Positions 54,642-62,524 of a stretch of DNA of 64,000 bases are shown one piece after another. A program made the translations under genes and the position numbers. The stretch is from NCBI GenBank assembly GCA_947496355.1, contig CANMCO010000001.1, forward strand, positions 496,001 to 560,000. The letters run 5' to 3'. The stretch is from an uncultured Aquimarina sp. (GTDB lineage: Bacteria > Bacteroidota > Bacteroidia > Flavobacteriales > Flavobacteriaceae). The notes beneath the pieces are model-generated. The model was not told the origin of the DNA. It saw only the letters and a list, made by a program, of their open reading frames with translations, and did not search any database. The first letter of the stretch is position 1, and the number at the start of each line of letters is the position of its first letter.

Positions 54642-56057
54642 TTAATTATTTGCTAGTAATGCATACACTTCTTCAACAGAAGTTTTCCCCTCGATTACCA
54701 AGCGTATAGCGTTGCTTTGCAACGTGTTAATATTTTGTTCTACAATGTAGTCGTCAATTTGTAACTCATTATGTCTAATTGCAGTTTCTAATTCTTTTGT
54801 AATGGGTAATAACTCATAGATTGCTTTTCTCCCCAGATATCCTGTTTGGTAGCACTCATTGCACCCTACGGAGACATAGTGTCTTTGGATAGCTTCCGGG
54901 ATATCAAATCCAATAGGAAAATCTTTGGTTTCCGTTTGCTTTTCTGTTTTACAATGTGGGCATAATTTACGCACCAATCGTTGTGCTATACTCATGGTCA
55001 ATGTGCTGGCCAACAGAAAAGAAGGTACATTCATATCAATCAGTCTTGATATAGTACCCCAAGCAGAGTTAGTATGTATCGTTGATAATACAGAATGCCC
55101 AGTCAATGCAGCTTTTATAGCCATATTGGCGGTTTTATCATCCCTGATTTCCCCAACCATTATAATATCAGGATCCTGACGCAAGAACGCACGAAGCGCT
55201 GCCGGAAAATCAAATTCTATATCTTCTCGAAGCTGTACCTGATTTACACCTTCTAGCGTATACTCGATAGGATCTTCAATGGTTAATATATTTGATGTTT
55301 CTTTGTTTAGCTCTTTTAAAGTTGCGTATAGGGTGGTTGTTTTTCCAGAACCTGTAGGGCCAGAGATCAAAATAATCCCCTGAGGTTTTCTTACCGCTTC
55401 TCGATATTGTTCTAACTCTTGCGATGTAAACCCTAAGTCATCTAATTGTACTTGTTGAGTATCTCTGTTTAATAGTCTAAGTACAATTTTTTCACCATAC
55501 AGCGTAGGCATGGTTGAAACCCTGATATCAAATTCTTCTGATCCGGATTTAAAGGTAATTCGCCCATCTTGGGCCAATCTTTTTTGAGAGATATCAAGAC
55601 CAGATTGTATTTTGATCTGGTTAATGAGTTGTGGATATTCCTTATTAGAAATTGTATACTGCTCTTTTAGTTTACCATCTAACCTAAACCTTACTCTACA
55701 AGATTTTTCATAAGGTTCCATATGGATATCACTACTACCAAAGTCTTTGGCTGTAGAGATCAATTTTTGCAAAAAATTGTCCTCGTAATGCAGTTTTTCC
55801 TGAACAGAATTGGTTGTTTTTCTATAATTAAAGGTGAGATACGATTGTATATTCTGCGAAGTTTCCGAAACGAGAACTACCTTCTCATTTAAGATAATGG
55901 CAAGCTCTTTTTGCAAACTTTCAGAATCTTTGACGTCTGTTTTAAATTGAAGCCCGTCACTATCTTTACGAATAGGAATTATTCTATAATGAAAAGCTTG
56001 ATTCGAGCTTATTAATTGCTTAAGATGCACTGGTATTTCAAAAGTTTCTATCTTCAT
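54642..56057 (-). CDS. Type II secretion / type IV filament assembly ATPase (GspE/PilB-like)
   Basis: A 471-aa hexameric ATPase that drives pseudopilus extension. It has the Walker A GPTGSGKT (233-240), Asp box TIEDPIEY, Walker B DPDIIMVGEIRD, His box SVLSTIHTNSAWGTISRL and the zinc motif CPHC (366-369) with CNEC (399-402). It lacks a long N-terminal extension, so GspL contact may use a short domain (residues about 1-80). No retraction PilT gene is in the operon, which favours a secretion pseudopilus over a retractile pilus. Confidence 0.95.
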   Translation of the reverse strand: MKIETFEIPVHLKQLISSNQAFHYRIIPIRKDSDGLQFKTDVKDSESLQKELAIILNEKVVLVSETSQNIQSYLTFNYRKTTNSVQEKLHYEDNFLQKLISTAKDFGSSDIHMEPYEKSCRVRFRLDGKLKEQYTISNKEYPQLINQIKIQSGLDISQKRLAQDGRITFKSGSEEFDIRVSTMPTLYGEKIVLRLLNRDTQQVQLDDLGFTSQELEQYREAVRKPQGIILISGPTGSGKTTTLYATLKELNKETSNILTIEDPIEYTLEGVNQVQLREDIEFDFPAALRAFLRQDPDIIMVGEIRDDKTANMAIKAALTGHSVLSTIHTNSAWGTISRLIDMNVPSFLLASTLTMSIAQRLVRKLCPHCKTEKQTETKDFPIGFDIPEAIQRHYVSVGCNECYQTGYLGRKAIYELLPITKELETAIRHNELQIDDYIVEQNINTLQSNAIRLVIEGKTSVEEVYALLANN

Positions 56058-56539
56058 TAGATCAGGTACAAATTAATAGAGTTGCTACTCCAGGTTATCG
56101 TAAAAATCAACATCAAAAACAATGACATATACCCGGCCAGCGGAATAGTATCATATTTCGAATTCTTTTTTAGAATTAGCCAGATTAGTAATGAAAAAAG
56201 TAACGAAAACACAAAAACTATAATAAATGTGACTGTTGGCAAAGCCATTGCCAATGCCAGAAAGTATAGTGCGTCTCCTAATCCGAAAACCTCTTTAAAA
56301 AAAGGCTTCTTTATTCGTAATATGGTATAGATATATAGCGTTGTAAGGATTAATAAAATGACTCCAAGATTTATTCCTACCGCATAGGTAAAGTGCATAG
56401 GAAGTACACTTTTATAATGTAACATCCCTAACATGACCAAGAGCACCGGAAACAAGAACCAGTATACAGTTCTGGTTTTAAGGTCTTGGTAGGCAATCAT
56501 TCCTAAATTAAATAGTATAAGTCCTTTCAAAATCAACAT
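56057..56539 (-). CDS. Short A24 prepilin peptidase
   Basis: A 160-aa polytopic aspartic protease with about five membrane helices. The catalytic Asp residues are in AYQDLKTRTV (D19) and FGLGDALYF (D89, the GxGD motif). The N-terminal zinc/methyltransferase domain of PilD/GspO is absent, as in TadV and FlaK types, so cleavage without N-methylation is expected. It overlaps its neighbours by 1 nt each. Confidence 0.88.
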   Translation of the reverse strand: MLILKGLILFNLGMIAYQDLKTRTVYWFLFPVLLVMLGMLHYKSVLPMHFTYAVGINLGVILLILTTLYIYTILRIKKPFFKEVFGLGDALYFLALAMALPTVTFIIVFVFSLLFSLLIWLILKKNSKYDTIPLAGYMSLFLMLIFTITWSSNSINLYLI

Positions 56540-56946
56540 TAATCTTTTACAATTTGCTTTGGACTTCCTTTTTCATCGATTTCCCAAACATTATAAACGC
56601 CATCCCCATCAAAATCTACAACGGCCGTTGCTCTGGCTTTGAAATTTGAAATAGAAGCTTCAATAATTTCGTAACTATAATTAGCCGTTCCATCATTTTT
56701 AACCGTTACGGGAACTTCATAATTTATCTCGGTAAAATCAACCGAATATTTGGAGTTAAGGTATCGATATTGAGTTTGCATATTACTAATGGTCTTCAAC
56801 TGTATTTTGGCTTCTTGCGCTTTGGTTTGAGCAATCAATGGCAAAAAATTAGGAAGTGCTATTAATAATAGTATCCCTATTAGTGCAAGTACCAATAACA
56901 TTTCCTGTAAGTTGAAGGCTTTGAGCCTATAAATTTTTTCCTTCAT
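56539..56946 (-). CDS. Major pseudopilin (GspG-like) with C-terminal calcium loop
   Basis: A 135-aa protein. The leader ends RLKA, followed by FNLQEMLLVLALIGILLLIALP with Glu at mature position 5. After a helical spine comes a beta-domain whose C-terminus carries DFDGDGVYNVWE (residues 111-122), a perfect EF-hand/dockerin-type calcium loop; calcium binding is established for GspG. It is the first gene of the 13-gene operon. Confidence 0.88.
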   Translation of the reverse strand: MKEKIYRLKAFNLQEMLLVLALIGILLLIALPNFLPLIAQTKAQEAKIQLKTISNMQTQYRYLNSKYSVDFTEINYEVPVTVKNDGTANYSYEIIEASISNFKARATAVVDFDGDGVYNVWEIDEKGSPKQIVKD

Positions 56947-57136
56947 CTAGGTTGATTAATTTACTTAATAAATAGTCTGCAAAAATATACTTTTTTGATT
57001 TACTACGTGTTAGAATCCCATTTTTAACTCTGAAAAGGCGTAAACTAAGAGTCCCATATTTTTGAATAGTTCCATATTTATCAATAATTGAACTTCTAAC
57101 CACAGATTTAAAATCTTTGATACGGCAATATTACTG

Positions 57137-57162
57137 CATCTCAGTTTCATTTTTCGGGACTG
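57137..57162 (+). repeat. Inverted repeat, left copy (26 bp)
   Basis: This 26-base copy, starting CATCTCAGTTTCATTTTT, matches the reverse complement of 57601-57626 at 24 of 26 positions. The pair lies 438 bp apart and brackets a 75-aa ORF; the left copy is 190 bp upstream of the secretion operon. Confidence 0.75.
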
Positions 57163-57242
57163 AAGAATTTTTTGGTTCGAATAAATTGTAACTTGATTTC
57201 TAACGGGCATTTATTAAAAATACTTACCTATTATTTATTAGA

Positions 57243-57470
57243 TTACTCGATTTTTATTTTTTTCATTTCAGAGATAGCAGCTTTTAAAAGTGTTTTCAGT
57301 TTTCTTTTTTTAATAAAGCATGATGTGGCTGATAGGTCTTTTTGTGTTCTGTAGATTAATGATTCGCAATAATGCATACGATTGGCATCTGGGAATTTTG
57401 AAATAACCTTATGGTACAAATCATCTATTTGCATCAATGTTTTTGGAGAATTTTTCTTAAACGAGAACAT
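57243..57470 (-). CDS. Small hypothetical protein between inverted repeats
   Basis: A 75-aa basic ORF (MFSFKKNSPKTLMQIDDLYHK at its start, KKRKLKTLLKAAISEMKKIK at its end) with no family I recognise. Helix propensity is high and Lys is abundant. It lies between the two copies of a 26-bp inverted repeat and may be a small passenger gene. It could also be a chance frame. Confidence 0.45.
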   Translation of the reverse strand: MFSFKKNSPKTLMQIDDLYHKVISKFPDANRMHYCESLIYRTQKDLSATSCFIKKRKLKTLLKAAISEMKKIKIE

Positions 57471-57600
57471 ACCATTTTAATTTTGGGATTAAGTTAAGTT
57501 TGATTACTTCTTGTATCATCAAAATCCGTTCCCCTTAGGGCAATATGGGATATAAAATTTGTTAATGTTAATCGTTAGATATTTAAATGAATTGATTATC

Positions 57601-57626
57601 CAGTTCCAAAAAATGAAACTGAGATG
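57601..57626 (-). repeat. Inverted repeat, right copy (26 bp)
   Basis: Reverse complement of 57137-57162 with two mismatches. I see no flanking target-site duplication, which weakens the case for a transposon end and leaves an invertible segment or a decayed element. Confidence 0.75.
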
Positions 57627-57699
57627 TTTTAAGTTTGCTCCGAAGTAAAAAAGGAGATAAAAAATATCCTTGATATAATATGAACCAAACTAAACAGAA

Positions 57700-58317
57700 A
57701 TGAAAAATTGGATAATTTTAGAATCTCAATTAATTGATACGTATTTAATTGCTAGCGAAAAATCGATTTGGCTGTCTGACCAAAATAAAGGTGTCAATAT
57801 TAATGAGTTGATCGAAACAAAAAACTTAGGTGCGATCAAGAGTATTAGATATGAGGATTTAAAAGAAATTGTTTTTATTGATTCGGATTTTACTATCAAG
57901 TTTAATTATAAAGATGATAAAGCAACCAACGAAGAATTCCAAGTAGAAAAAAATATCTACTCAGAAATTAAGGCATGTTTAAAGAGTAACCTAAAAGGAA
58001 CTGAATTAAAAAATTATTCGGTTTTCAAACAAATTCTTCCGAAACTAATTACTTTTGGGGTTGCTGTTACAATAACTATTGTGACCTACATTTTTGCTTT
58101 AGAAATAGAAAAAGGTGAGAGCCTAAAAGCATCAGGAAGAAGGGCTTGGGTGAAGAAAATAATTGTTTTAATTGCCGAAACTCTTGGAACAACAGGTACT
58201 TTAATTGTGGGAGTATTACTAATCTCAGTACTCAGCTACGTTATTATAAAAAAAATTCAGGATCCCAAAAAAGGAGAAATTTTAAAAATTACAAAATCAC
58301 CAAAACTGATTGTATAA
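57700..58317 (+). CDS. Hypothetical protein with two membrane helices
   Basis: A 205-aa protein. Residues about 1-105 look like a soluble domain (beta-strand-rich, EIVFIDSDFTIKFNYKDDK); helices lie at about 117-137 (LITFGVAVTITIVTYIFAL) and 160-190 (LGTTGTLIVGVLLISVLSYVIIKK), with a short basic tail. I do not recognise a family. It may pair with the frameshifted secreted protein 47 nt downstream. Confidence 0.7.
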   Translation: MKNWIILESQLIDTYLIASEKSIWLSDQNKGVNINELIETKNLGAIKSIRYEDLKEIVFIDSDFTIKFNYKDDKATNEEFQVEKNIYSEIKACLKSNLKGTELKNYSVFKQILPKLITFGVAVTITIVTYIFALEIEKGESLKASGRRAWVKKIIVLIAETLGTTGTLIVGVLLISVLSYVIIKKIQDPKKGEILKITKSPKLIV

Positions 58318-58363
58318 AAACGGTAGTGAAGGCAAAGTGGAAAATATAAAATAACTAAACTAT

Positions 58364-58971
58364 ATGAAAAATAAACTGATTAGCTTACCAGGAATGTTGT
58401 TGTTATTAATAGCGACAATATTTTTAAGTTTTACAGCAAGTCAAGAAAACGATTATTTCACCCTGTTTGAGAGTTCGAATAATATTAAATACTTCAAATA
58501 CGGAAAAAACTCTTATCATGAATTCTTTTTAAATGATAAAGAAAAAATAAACGGAAAGGATTATTTGTTGAAATAAAGACATACTCCTGGGGAGAAATAG
58601 ATACCACATATTATCGAAAAGGGGACAAATATTACTATCATTATGACAAAAAAAATGATACTGAATCTGTAGTTGTTCCAATTGCTCCGCAAGTTGGTGA
58701 AGTTTGGTATGAAAATGATAAAAGTTGGAAATATGAAATCCTTAAGATTGATGAAAATTTTAAAACCCCGATTAGAAAATATCGTGACTGCATGCTTGTA
58801 AAATGTGAACAATTAACTAATAGAGACAAAAATAAAAGACCAGTATATTATTTGTATTATGCTAAAAAATATGGGTATGTTGGTAACATTAACTCAAAAG
58901 GAAAAATTTTAAGCTACCTGAGCGAAATGAAGACAAATGCAAAAGAAGGTGATAAAGTTGGAGGGAAATAA
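58364..58971 (+). pseudogene. Frameshifted exported protein (likely 1-nt deletion)
   Basis: The gene starts with a signal peptide-like segment (PGMLLLLIATIFLSFTAS) and runs in one frame to a stop at 58574. From about 58540 a different frame (shifted by -1) is open to a stop at 58969 and reads sensible sequence (EIKTYSWGEIDTTYYRKG, KYGYVGNINSKGKILSYLSE). The two halves would join into a protein of about 202 aa. The slip lies within 58540-58576, and the A6 tract at 58542-58547 is the likely site. The function is unknown. A sequencing error is possible. Confidence 0.7.
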
Positions 58972-58981
58972 ATAACCAGAA

Positions 58982-59521
58982 ATGAGCAAAACCCAAACAA
59001 AAATAAGTAAGCTTATAAGTTACTGGTTAAGACATAGGCCAGAAGATGGTAATATCAAATTAGATGAGTTTGGATGGGCAAAAATAGAAGATATATTGAT
59101 AGCTCTAAAAGCGAACAATGTCGAAACAAGCAAGAGTGATATAATAGATTTAAGCCAAAGCTTTGATAAAGTAAGATGGAAAATAGATGAGGTAAATAAT
59201 AGAATAAAATCTACTCACGGACATTCTGTACCAATTACTCAAGAAGTCGAATCTCAAACTCCACCTAAAATTCTCTATCATGGTACTGGCGCCAAAAATA
59301 TAGAAAGTATTAGTAAAGATGGATTAAAATCCATGCAAAGACAATATGTTCACCTTTCAGAAACTATCAAGATGGCCAGAGAGATTGGCAGTAGACATGG
59401 CAAAGCCATTATAATCGAAATTGAAACCAAAAAGTTGATTGATAAAGGGTGGGATTTTTACAAGACAGAGCAAGACGTTTGGTTAACTTCAGAAATACCG
59501 GCCAAATATCTTGATTTTTGA
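58982..59521 (+). CDS. kptA: RNA 2'-phosphotransferase (Tpt1/KptA family)
   Basis: A 179-aa enzyme that removes an internal 2'-phosphate from RNA using NAD, as in tRNA splicing of eukaryotes. Family motifs are present: KLISYWLRHRPED at the start, LDEFGWAKIEDIL, ILYHGTGAKNIESI in the middle and HLSETIKMAREIGSRHGKAIIIEI at the end, with the conserved His/Arg residues. The bacterial role is uncertain as bacteria lack such splicing. It sits in an otherwise decaying accessory stretch. Confidence 0.9.
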   Translation: MSKTQTKISKLISYWLRHRPEDGNIKLDEFGWAKIEDILIALKANNVETSKSDIIDLSQSFDKVRWKIDEVNNRIKSTHGHSVPITQEVESQTPPKILYHGTGAKNIESISKDGLKSMQRQYVHLSETIKMAREIGSRHGKAIIIEIETKKLIDKGWDFYKTEQDVWLTSEIPAKYLDF

Positions 59522-59717
59522 ACCTTGTATCTTGGTAGTGTAGATATTACATATAAGTTTCGTACTTTTTTAATGATAAATAGGACTTACTAATTGATTA
59601 TGTAGATAGTCACAAATAGTGGTAGTAGAAAATATTGGGATATTAAAAAAGGGTCCTGTAATATTTTCTAAAAGAATCAGACTAAACGGGATATAATTAT
59701 TTTTAGACATACCCCCT

Positions 59718-60287
59718 ATGATAGCACTAAAATTACCTGACAACGACAAGTACAGGCAGATTTCTATAGAAAAATACCAGTTATTAGATACCTTACCAGA
59801 ACAAAGTTATGATAACATTACAGCATTGATGTTATACATCTGCGAAACGCCAATATCATTAAAAACACTATTTATTAGATAAGGACCGTAATTTTTGAAA
59901 TCACATCACGGTGTTTCCTTTAGTGAATCTCCCCGAGAAATTTCATTCTGCGGGCATGCCATCAACTTTGAGGATGCAATAACCATTATCGAAGACTCTA
60001 GAAAAGATGAGCGTTTTTACGGTAACCCCTAGTTTATAGAGTATCAGGCAATATTTTATGCTGGTGTGCCATTGGTAGATTCAGAAGGGTATAAACTAGG
60101 CACTTTATGTGTGTATGACACGAAACCCAGACAACTTACGTCTGAGCAGAAAAAGGCATTGTTGGCTATGTCTAAACAGATAGTTAGTTTGTTTGAACAA
60201 TGCTATCAAAACTTAAAGCTTATAAAGCTTCGGGAAATTCGTTTAAACCAAAAAAAGCTGCTTCTTATAAAGAAACAGCTTTACTAA
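59718..60287 (+). pseudogene. GAF-domain protein, three in-frame stops
   Basis: One frame from the ATG at 59718 reads LPDNDKYRQISIEKYQLLDT (typical GAF-sensor N-terminus), REISFCGHAINFEDA and [20 protein letters not shown], but stops at 59880 (TAA), 59889 (TAA) and 60030 (TAG). The frame itself is unbroken, so decay is by nonsense mutations. The original protein would resemble a phytochrome-like GAF sensor of a regulatory or signalling protein. After about residue 160 the sequence departs from GAF homology. Confidence 0.82.
60254..60282 (-). terminator. Terminator after the CAU tRNA
   Basis: AAAGCTG / CAGCTTT with inner TTCTT / AAGAA pairing and one mismatch; TTTTTTT follows on the minus strand. 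It is about 12 nt past the tRNA 3' end. Confidence 0.8.
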
Positions 60288-60293
60288 AACCTG

Positions 60294-60367
60294 TGGTCCC
60301 ACTTGGGCTCGAACCAAGGACCCCCTGATTATGAGTCAGGTGCTCTAACCAGCTGAGCTATGGGACC
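60294..60367 (-). tRNA. tRNA with CAU anticodon (elongator Met or Ile2)
   Basis: The minus strand folds into a full 74-nt cloverleaf: acceptor GGTCCCA/TGGGACC with discriminator A, anticodon stem CCTGA/TCAGG with loop CTCATAA, and T-loop TTCGAGC. CCA is not encoded. The CAU anticodon belongs to Met or, when modified to lysidine, Ile2; I cannot decide. It is not the initiator by eye, as the three G:C pairs of the initiator anticodon stem are missing. Confidence 0.93.
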
Positions 60368-60424
60368 TAAAACGGAGGGCAAATTTAAGTAATTGTAGTA
60401 AACACGCCAAACATTTTTTATATT

Positions 60425-60835
60425 TTAATTCATGTCCTGGCAAAGCTCTACCAAAACACCATTGGTGCTTTTAGGATGAACAAATGCAACTAGCTTATTA
60501 TCAGCACCTTGTTTAGGGGTTTTGTTGATTAAACGAAACCCTTCTTTTTCTAATCGATCCAACTCTTTTTCGATATCATCAACATAAAATGCAATGTGAT
60601 GAATACCTTCGCCTTTTTTAGCAATAAATTTTCCGATTGGACCTTCTTCGTCAGTACTGGCAAGCAATTCTATTTTACTTTCTCCCACCTTAAAAAAAGA
60701 GGTGATAACTGCTTCACTTTCTACAGCTTCTTGTTTGTAAGGCGGTACCCCCAAAAGTTTCTCGTATAATGTGTTGGCAGCGTCAATATCTTTTACTGCA
60801 ATACCCAGATGTTCTATTTTATTGATATGGTTCAT
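60425..60835 (-). CDS. mce: Methylmalonyl-CoA epimerase
   Basis: A 136-aa VOC-fold metalloenzyme that interconverts (R)- and (S)-methylmalonyl-CoA in the propionate/succinate pathway. Signatures are KIEHLGIAVKDIDAANTLYEKLLG (metal His), SKIELLASTDEEGPI, KGEGIHHIAFYVDDIEKE and GVLVELCQ (metal Glu). The mutase genes are not in the window. It is divergent from rbfA. Confidence 0.92.
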   Translation of the reverse strand: MNHINKIEHLGIAVKDIDAANTLYEKLLGVPPYKQEAVESEAVITSFFKVGESKIELLASTDEEGPIGKFIAKKGEGIHHIAFYVDDIEKELDRLEKEGFRLINKTPKQGADNKLVAFVHPKSTNGVLVELCQDMN

Positions 60836-60877
60836 AATATACTTTTATAACAACTATGTAAAAGTACAATTAATATG

Positions 60878-60885
60878 TATTTTTG
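60878..60885 (+). promoter_or_regulatory. -7 box directly before rbfA
   Basis: TATTTTTG matches TAnnTTTG and ends 5 nt before the rbfA ATG at 60891. Transcription would then start at or next to the start codon, so the mRNA may be leaderless. Confidence 0.45.
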
Positions 60886-60890
60886 CATTT

Positions 60891-61283
60891 ATGGAAACAA
60901 ATAGACAGAAAAAAATTGCAGGAGTATTACAGCGCGACGTGGCCGATGTTATACAAAATGCATTACGTGAAGCGGGAGTACAAGGGATTTTGGTTTCCGT
61001 TACCAAAGTAAGTGTAACTACAGATTTATCGATTGCAAAAGTATACATGAGTGTTTTTCCACACAACGAAGGAGAAAAAGTGTTGAAAGAAGTAAATGCA
61101 GTAAAGTCTCAAATTAAACACCAGGTAGCGCAACGTACCAAACATCAGTTACGTCGTATGCCAGAGGTGTCTTATTTTATAGATGATTCATTAGAGTATA
61201 TTTCTGGTATAGAAAAAGCAGTAAAAGGAGGAGAAAACCCAATAGAGAATCCTGAACTTCTGGAAAAGCGTAAAAAGAAGTGA
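60891..61283 (+). CDS. rbfA: Ribosome-binding factor A
   Basis: A 130-aa KH-fold factor for 16S rRNA maturation. METNRQKKIAGVLQRDVADVI, SVTKVSVTTDLSIAKVYMSVF and RRMPEVSYFIDDSLEY are the family core. The ATG at 60891 is the start; a longer frame from 60771 runs through mce in another frame and has no homology. It overlaps the permease gene by 4 nt. Confidence 0.95.
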   Translation: METNRQKKIAGVLQRDVADVIQNALREAGVQGILVSVTKVSVTTDLSIAKVYMSVFPHNEGEKVLKEVNAVKSQIKHQVAQRTKHQLRRMPEVSYFIDDSLEYISGIEKAVKGGENPIENPELLEKRKKK

Positions 61284-62482
61284 ATTTTTCGTATTACATC
61301 GCCAAGCGGTATTTATTTTCACCTGGTAGCAGTAATGCGATTAATATTATCACCATTATTGCCGCTGCTGGGGTTGTTATTGGGGCAATGGCATTGTTTC
61401 TTGTGCTATCGGGTTTTGCAGGGCTAAAAGATTTTAGTCTTCAGTTTTCTACATATTTTGACCCGGATCTTAAAATTTTTCCGTCAAGCGGAAAGACATT
61501 TACATTCAACGAAACACAACAAAAACAACTAGAAGACCTAGAAGATGTAGCTCATTTTTCTAAAATTATTGAAGAACGCGTTTTTCTGGAGTTTAGAGAT
61601 AAGCAAAAGACAACGTATATCAAAGGCGTGGATGCCAATTACAACAAAGTTATACAAACAGACAGTATTGTAGTGTATGGTAATTGGTTAACGAATAATG
61701 ATTTTCAGGTTGTTGTTGGTAATGGTATTAGTAGAGAACTTAGTATGGGAGTAGAGCAAACCTATACAAATCTGCTTAGTATCTACGCTCCAAAACCAGG
61801 AAAAGGGATTCCAAATGACCCAACAAAGGCTTTTAGAACTCAAAAGACAGTCAATATTGGGATCTATAGTGTAAATGAAGAATTAGATAAAAAATACGTG
61901 TTTTCTACCATTGGTTTAGTGCGTACATTGCTTGATTTGCAGAAGGATGAGGTAACCCATATCGAGCTTAAATTATCTCCCGGAGCCAGTGAAGCGGTTG
62001 TTGTACAGAAACTAGAGTCTATTTTTGATAATCAAGTGATTGTCAAAAACAGGGTTCAGCTTAATGATACGCTTTATAAAATGTTGAATACCGAAAATCT
62101 GGTATCTTATCTCGTTATTACGTTAATAGCAATTATAGCATTGTTTAATGTAGCAGGAGCAATTATTATGATGATCATTGATAAGAAGAGCAATGTAAAA
62201 ACACTTTATAATGTGGGTGCTTCTTTACCAAATATTAGGAAGATATTTTTGTTTCAAGGATCGCTTATGACGGTGTTGGGAGCTTTGTTAGGGTTGGTTT
62301 TAGGGTTTATTTTGATCGTAATGCAACAACAATTTGGGTTGTTGATGATTACCCCATCGTTGCCTTATCCTACACGCATCACCACAGTTAGTTTTGTCGT
62401 CGTATTTTTTACCATTACTGTTATTGGTTTTATAGCTTCGCTACTGGCATCTAGTAGAATTAACCAGAAGTTGGTTGAGTAA
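61280..62482 (+). CDS. LolC/E-type ABC transporter permease (FtsX-like)
   Basis: A 400-aa inner-membrane protein: four helices (near residues 17-45, 272-300, 320-345 and 365-390) with a large periplasmic loop between the first two, as in the lipoprotein-releasing LolC/LolE. NFSYYIAKRYLFSPGSSNAINIITIIAAAGVVIGAMALFLVLSGF is characteristic. The start codon is GTG, overlapping the rbfA stop codon. It probably sorts lipoproteins to the outer membrane with a LolD ATPase encoded elsewhere. Confidence 0.88.
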   Translation: MNFSYYIAKRYLFSPGSSNAINIITIIAAAGVVIGAMALFLVLSGFAGLKDFSLQFSTYFDPDLKIFPSSGKTFTFNETQQKQLEDLEDVAHFSKIIEERVFLEFRDKQKTTYIKGVDANYNKVIQTDSIVVYGNWLTNNDFQVVVGNGISRELSMGVEQTYTNLLSIYAPKPGKGIPNDPTKAFRTQKTVNIGIYSVNEELDKKYVFSTIGLVRTLLDLQKDEVTHIELKLSPGASEAVVVQKLESIFDNQVIVKNRVQLNDTLYKMLNTENLVSYLVITLIAIIALFNVAGAIIMMIIDKKSNVKTLYNVGASLPNIRKIFLFQGSLMTVLGALLGLVLGFILIVMQQQFGLLMITPSLPYPTRITTVSFVVVFFTITVIGFIASLLASSRINQKLVE

Positions 62483-62524
62483 AGTGATAAAAGAACCTAG
62501 TTATTATTGTGATCTAAGAATGTC

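Noticed and set aside
45387..56946. Retractile type IV pilus or Tad locus
   Set aside because: PilT, TadA/TadB-type genes and a Flp-type pilin are absent; the set fits a T2SS-like pseudopilus better.
57010..57210. 66-aa ORF on the minus strand upstream of the secretion operon
   Set aside because: It has no recognisable pattern, overlaps the inverted repeat and is better read as non-coding leader DNA.
58540..58576. Programmed ribosomal frameshift
   Set aside because: No X-XXY-YYZ slippery heptamer or downstream pseudoknot is evident, so mutation or sequencing error is preferred.
58561..58829. Minus-strand ORFs of 62-83 aa across the frameshifted gene
   Set aside because: They are shadows of the plus-strand frame, which reads better as protein.
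57000..60367. Genomic island integrated at the CAU tRNA
   Set aside because: No integrase and no repeat of the tRNA 3' end were seen at the far side; only decay and inverted repeats are supported.
60771..60890. N-terminal extension of RbfA
   Set aside because: It runs antisense through mce and has no RbfA homology; the ATG at 60891 is correct.
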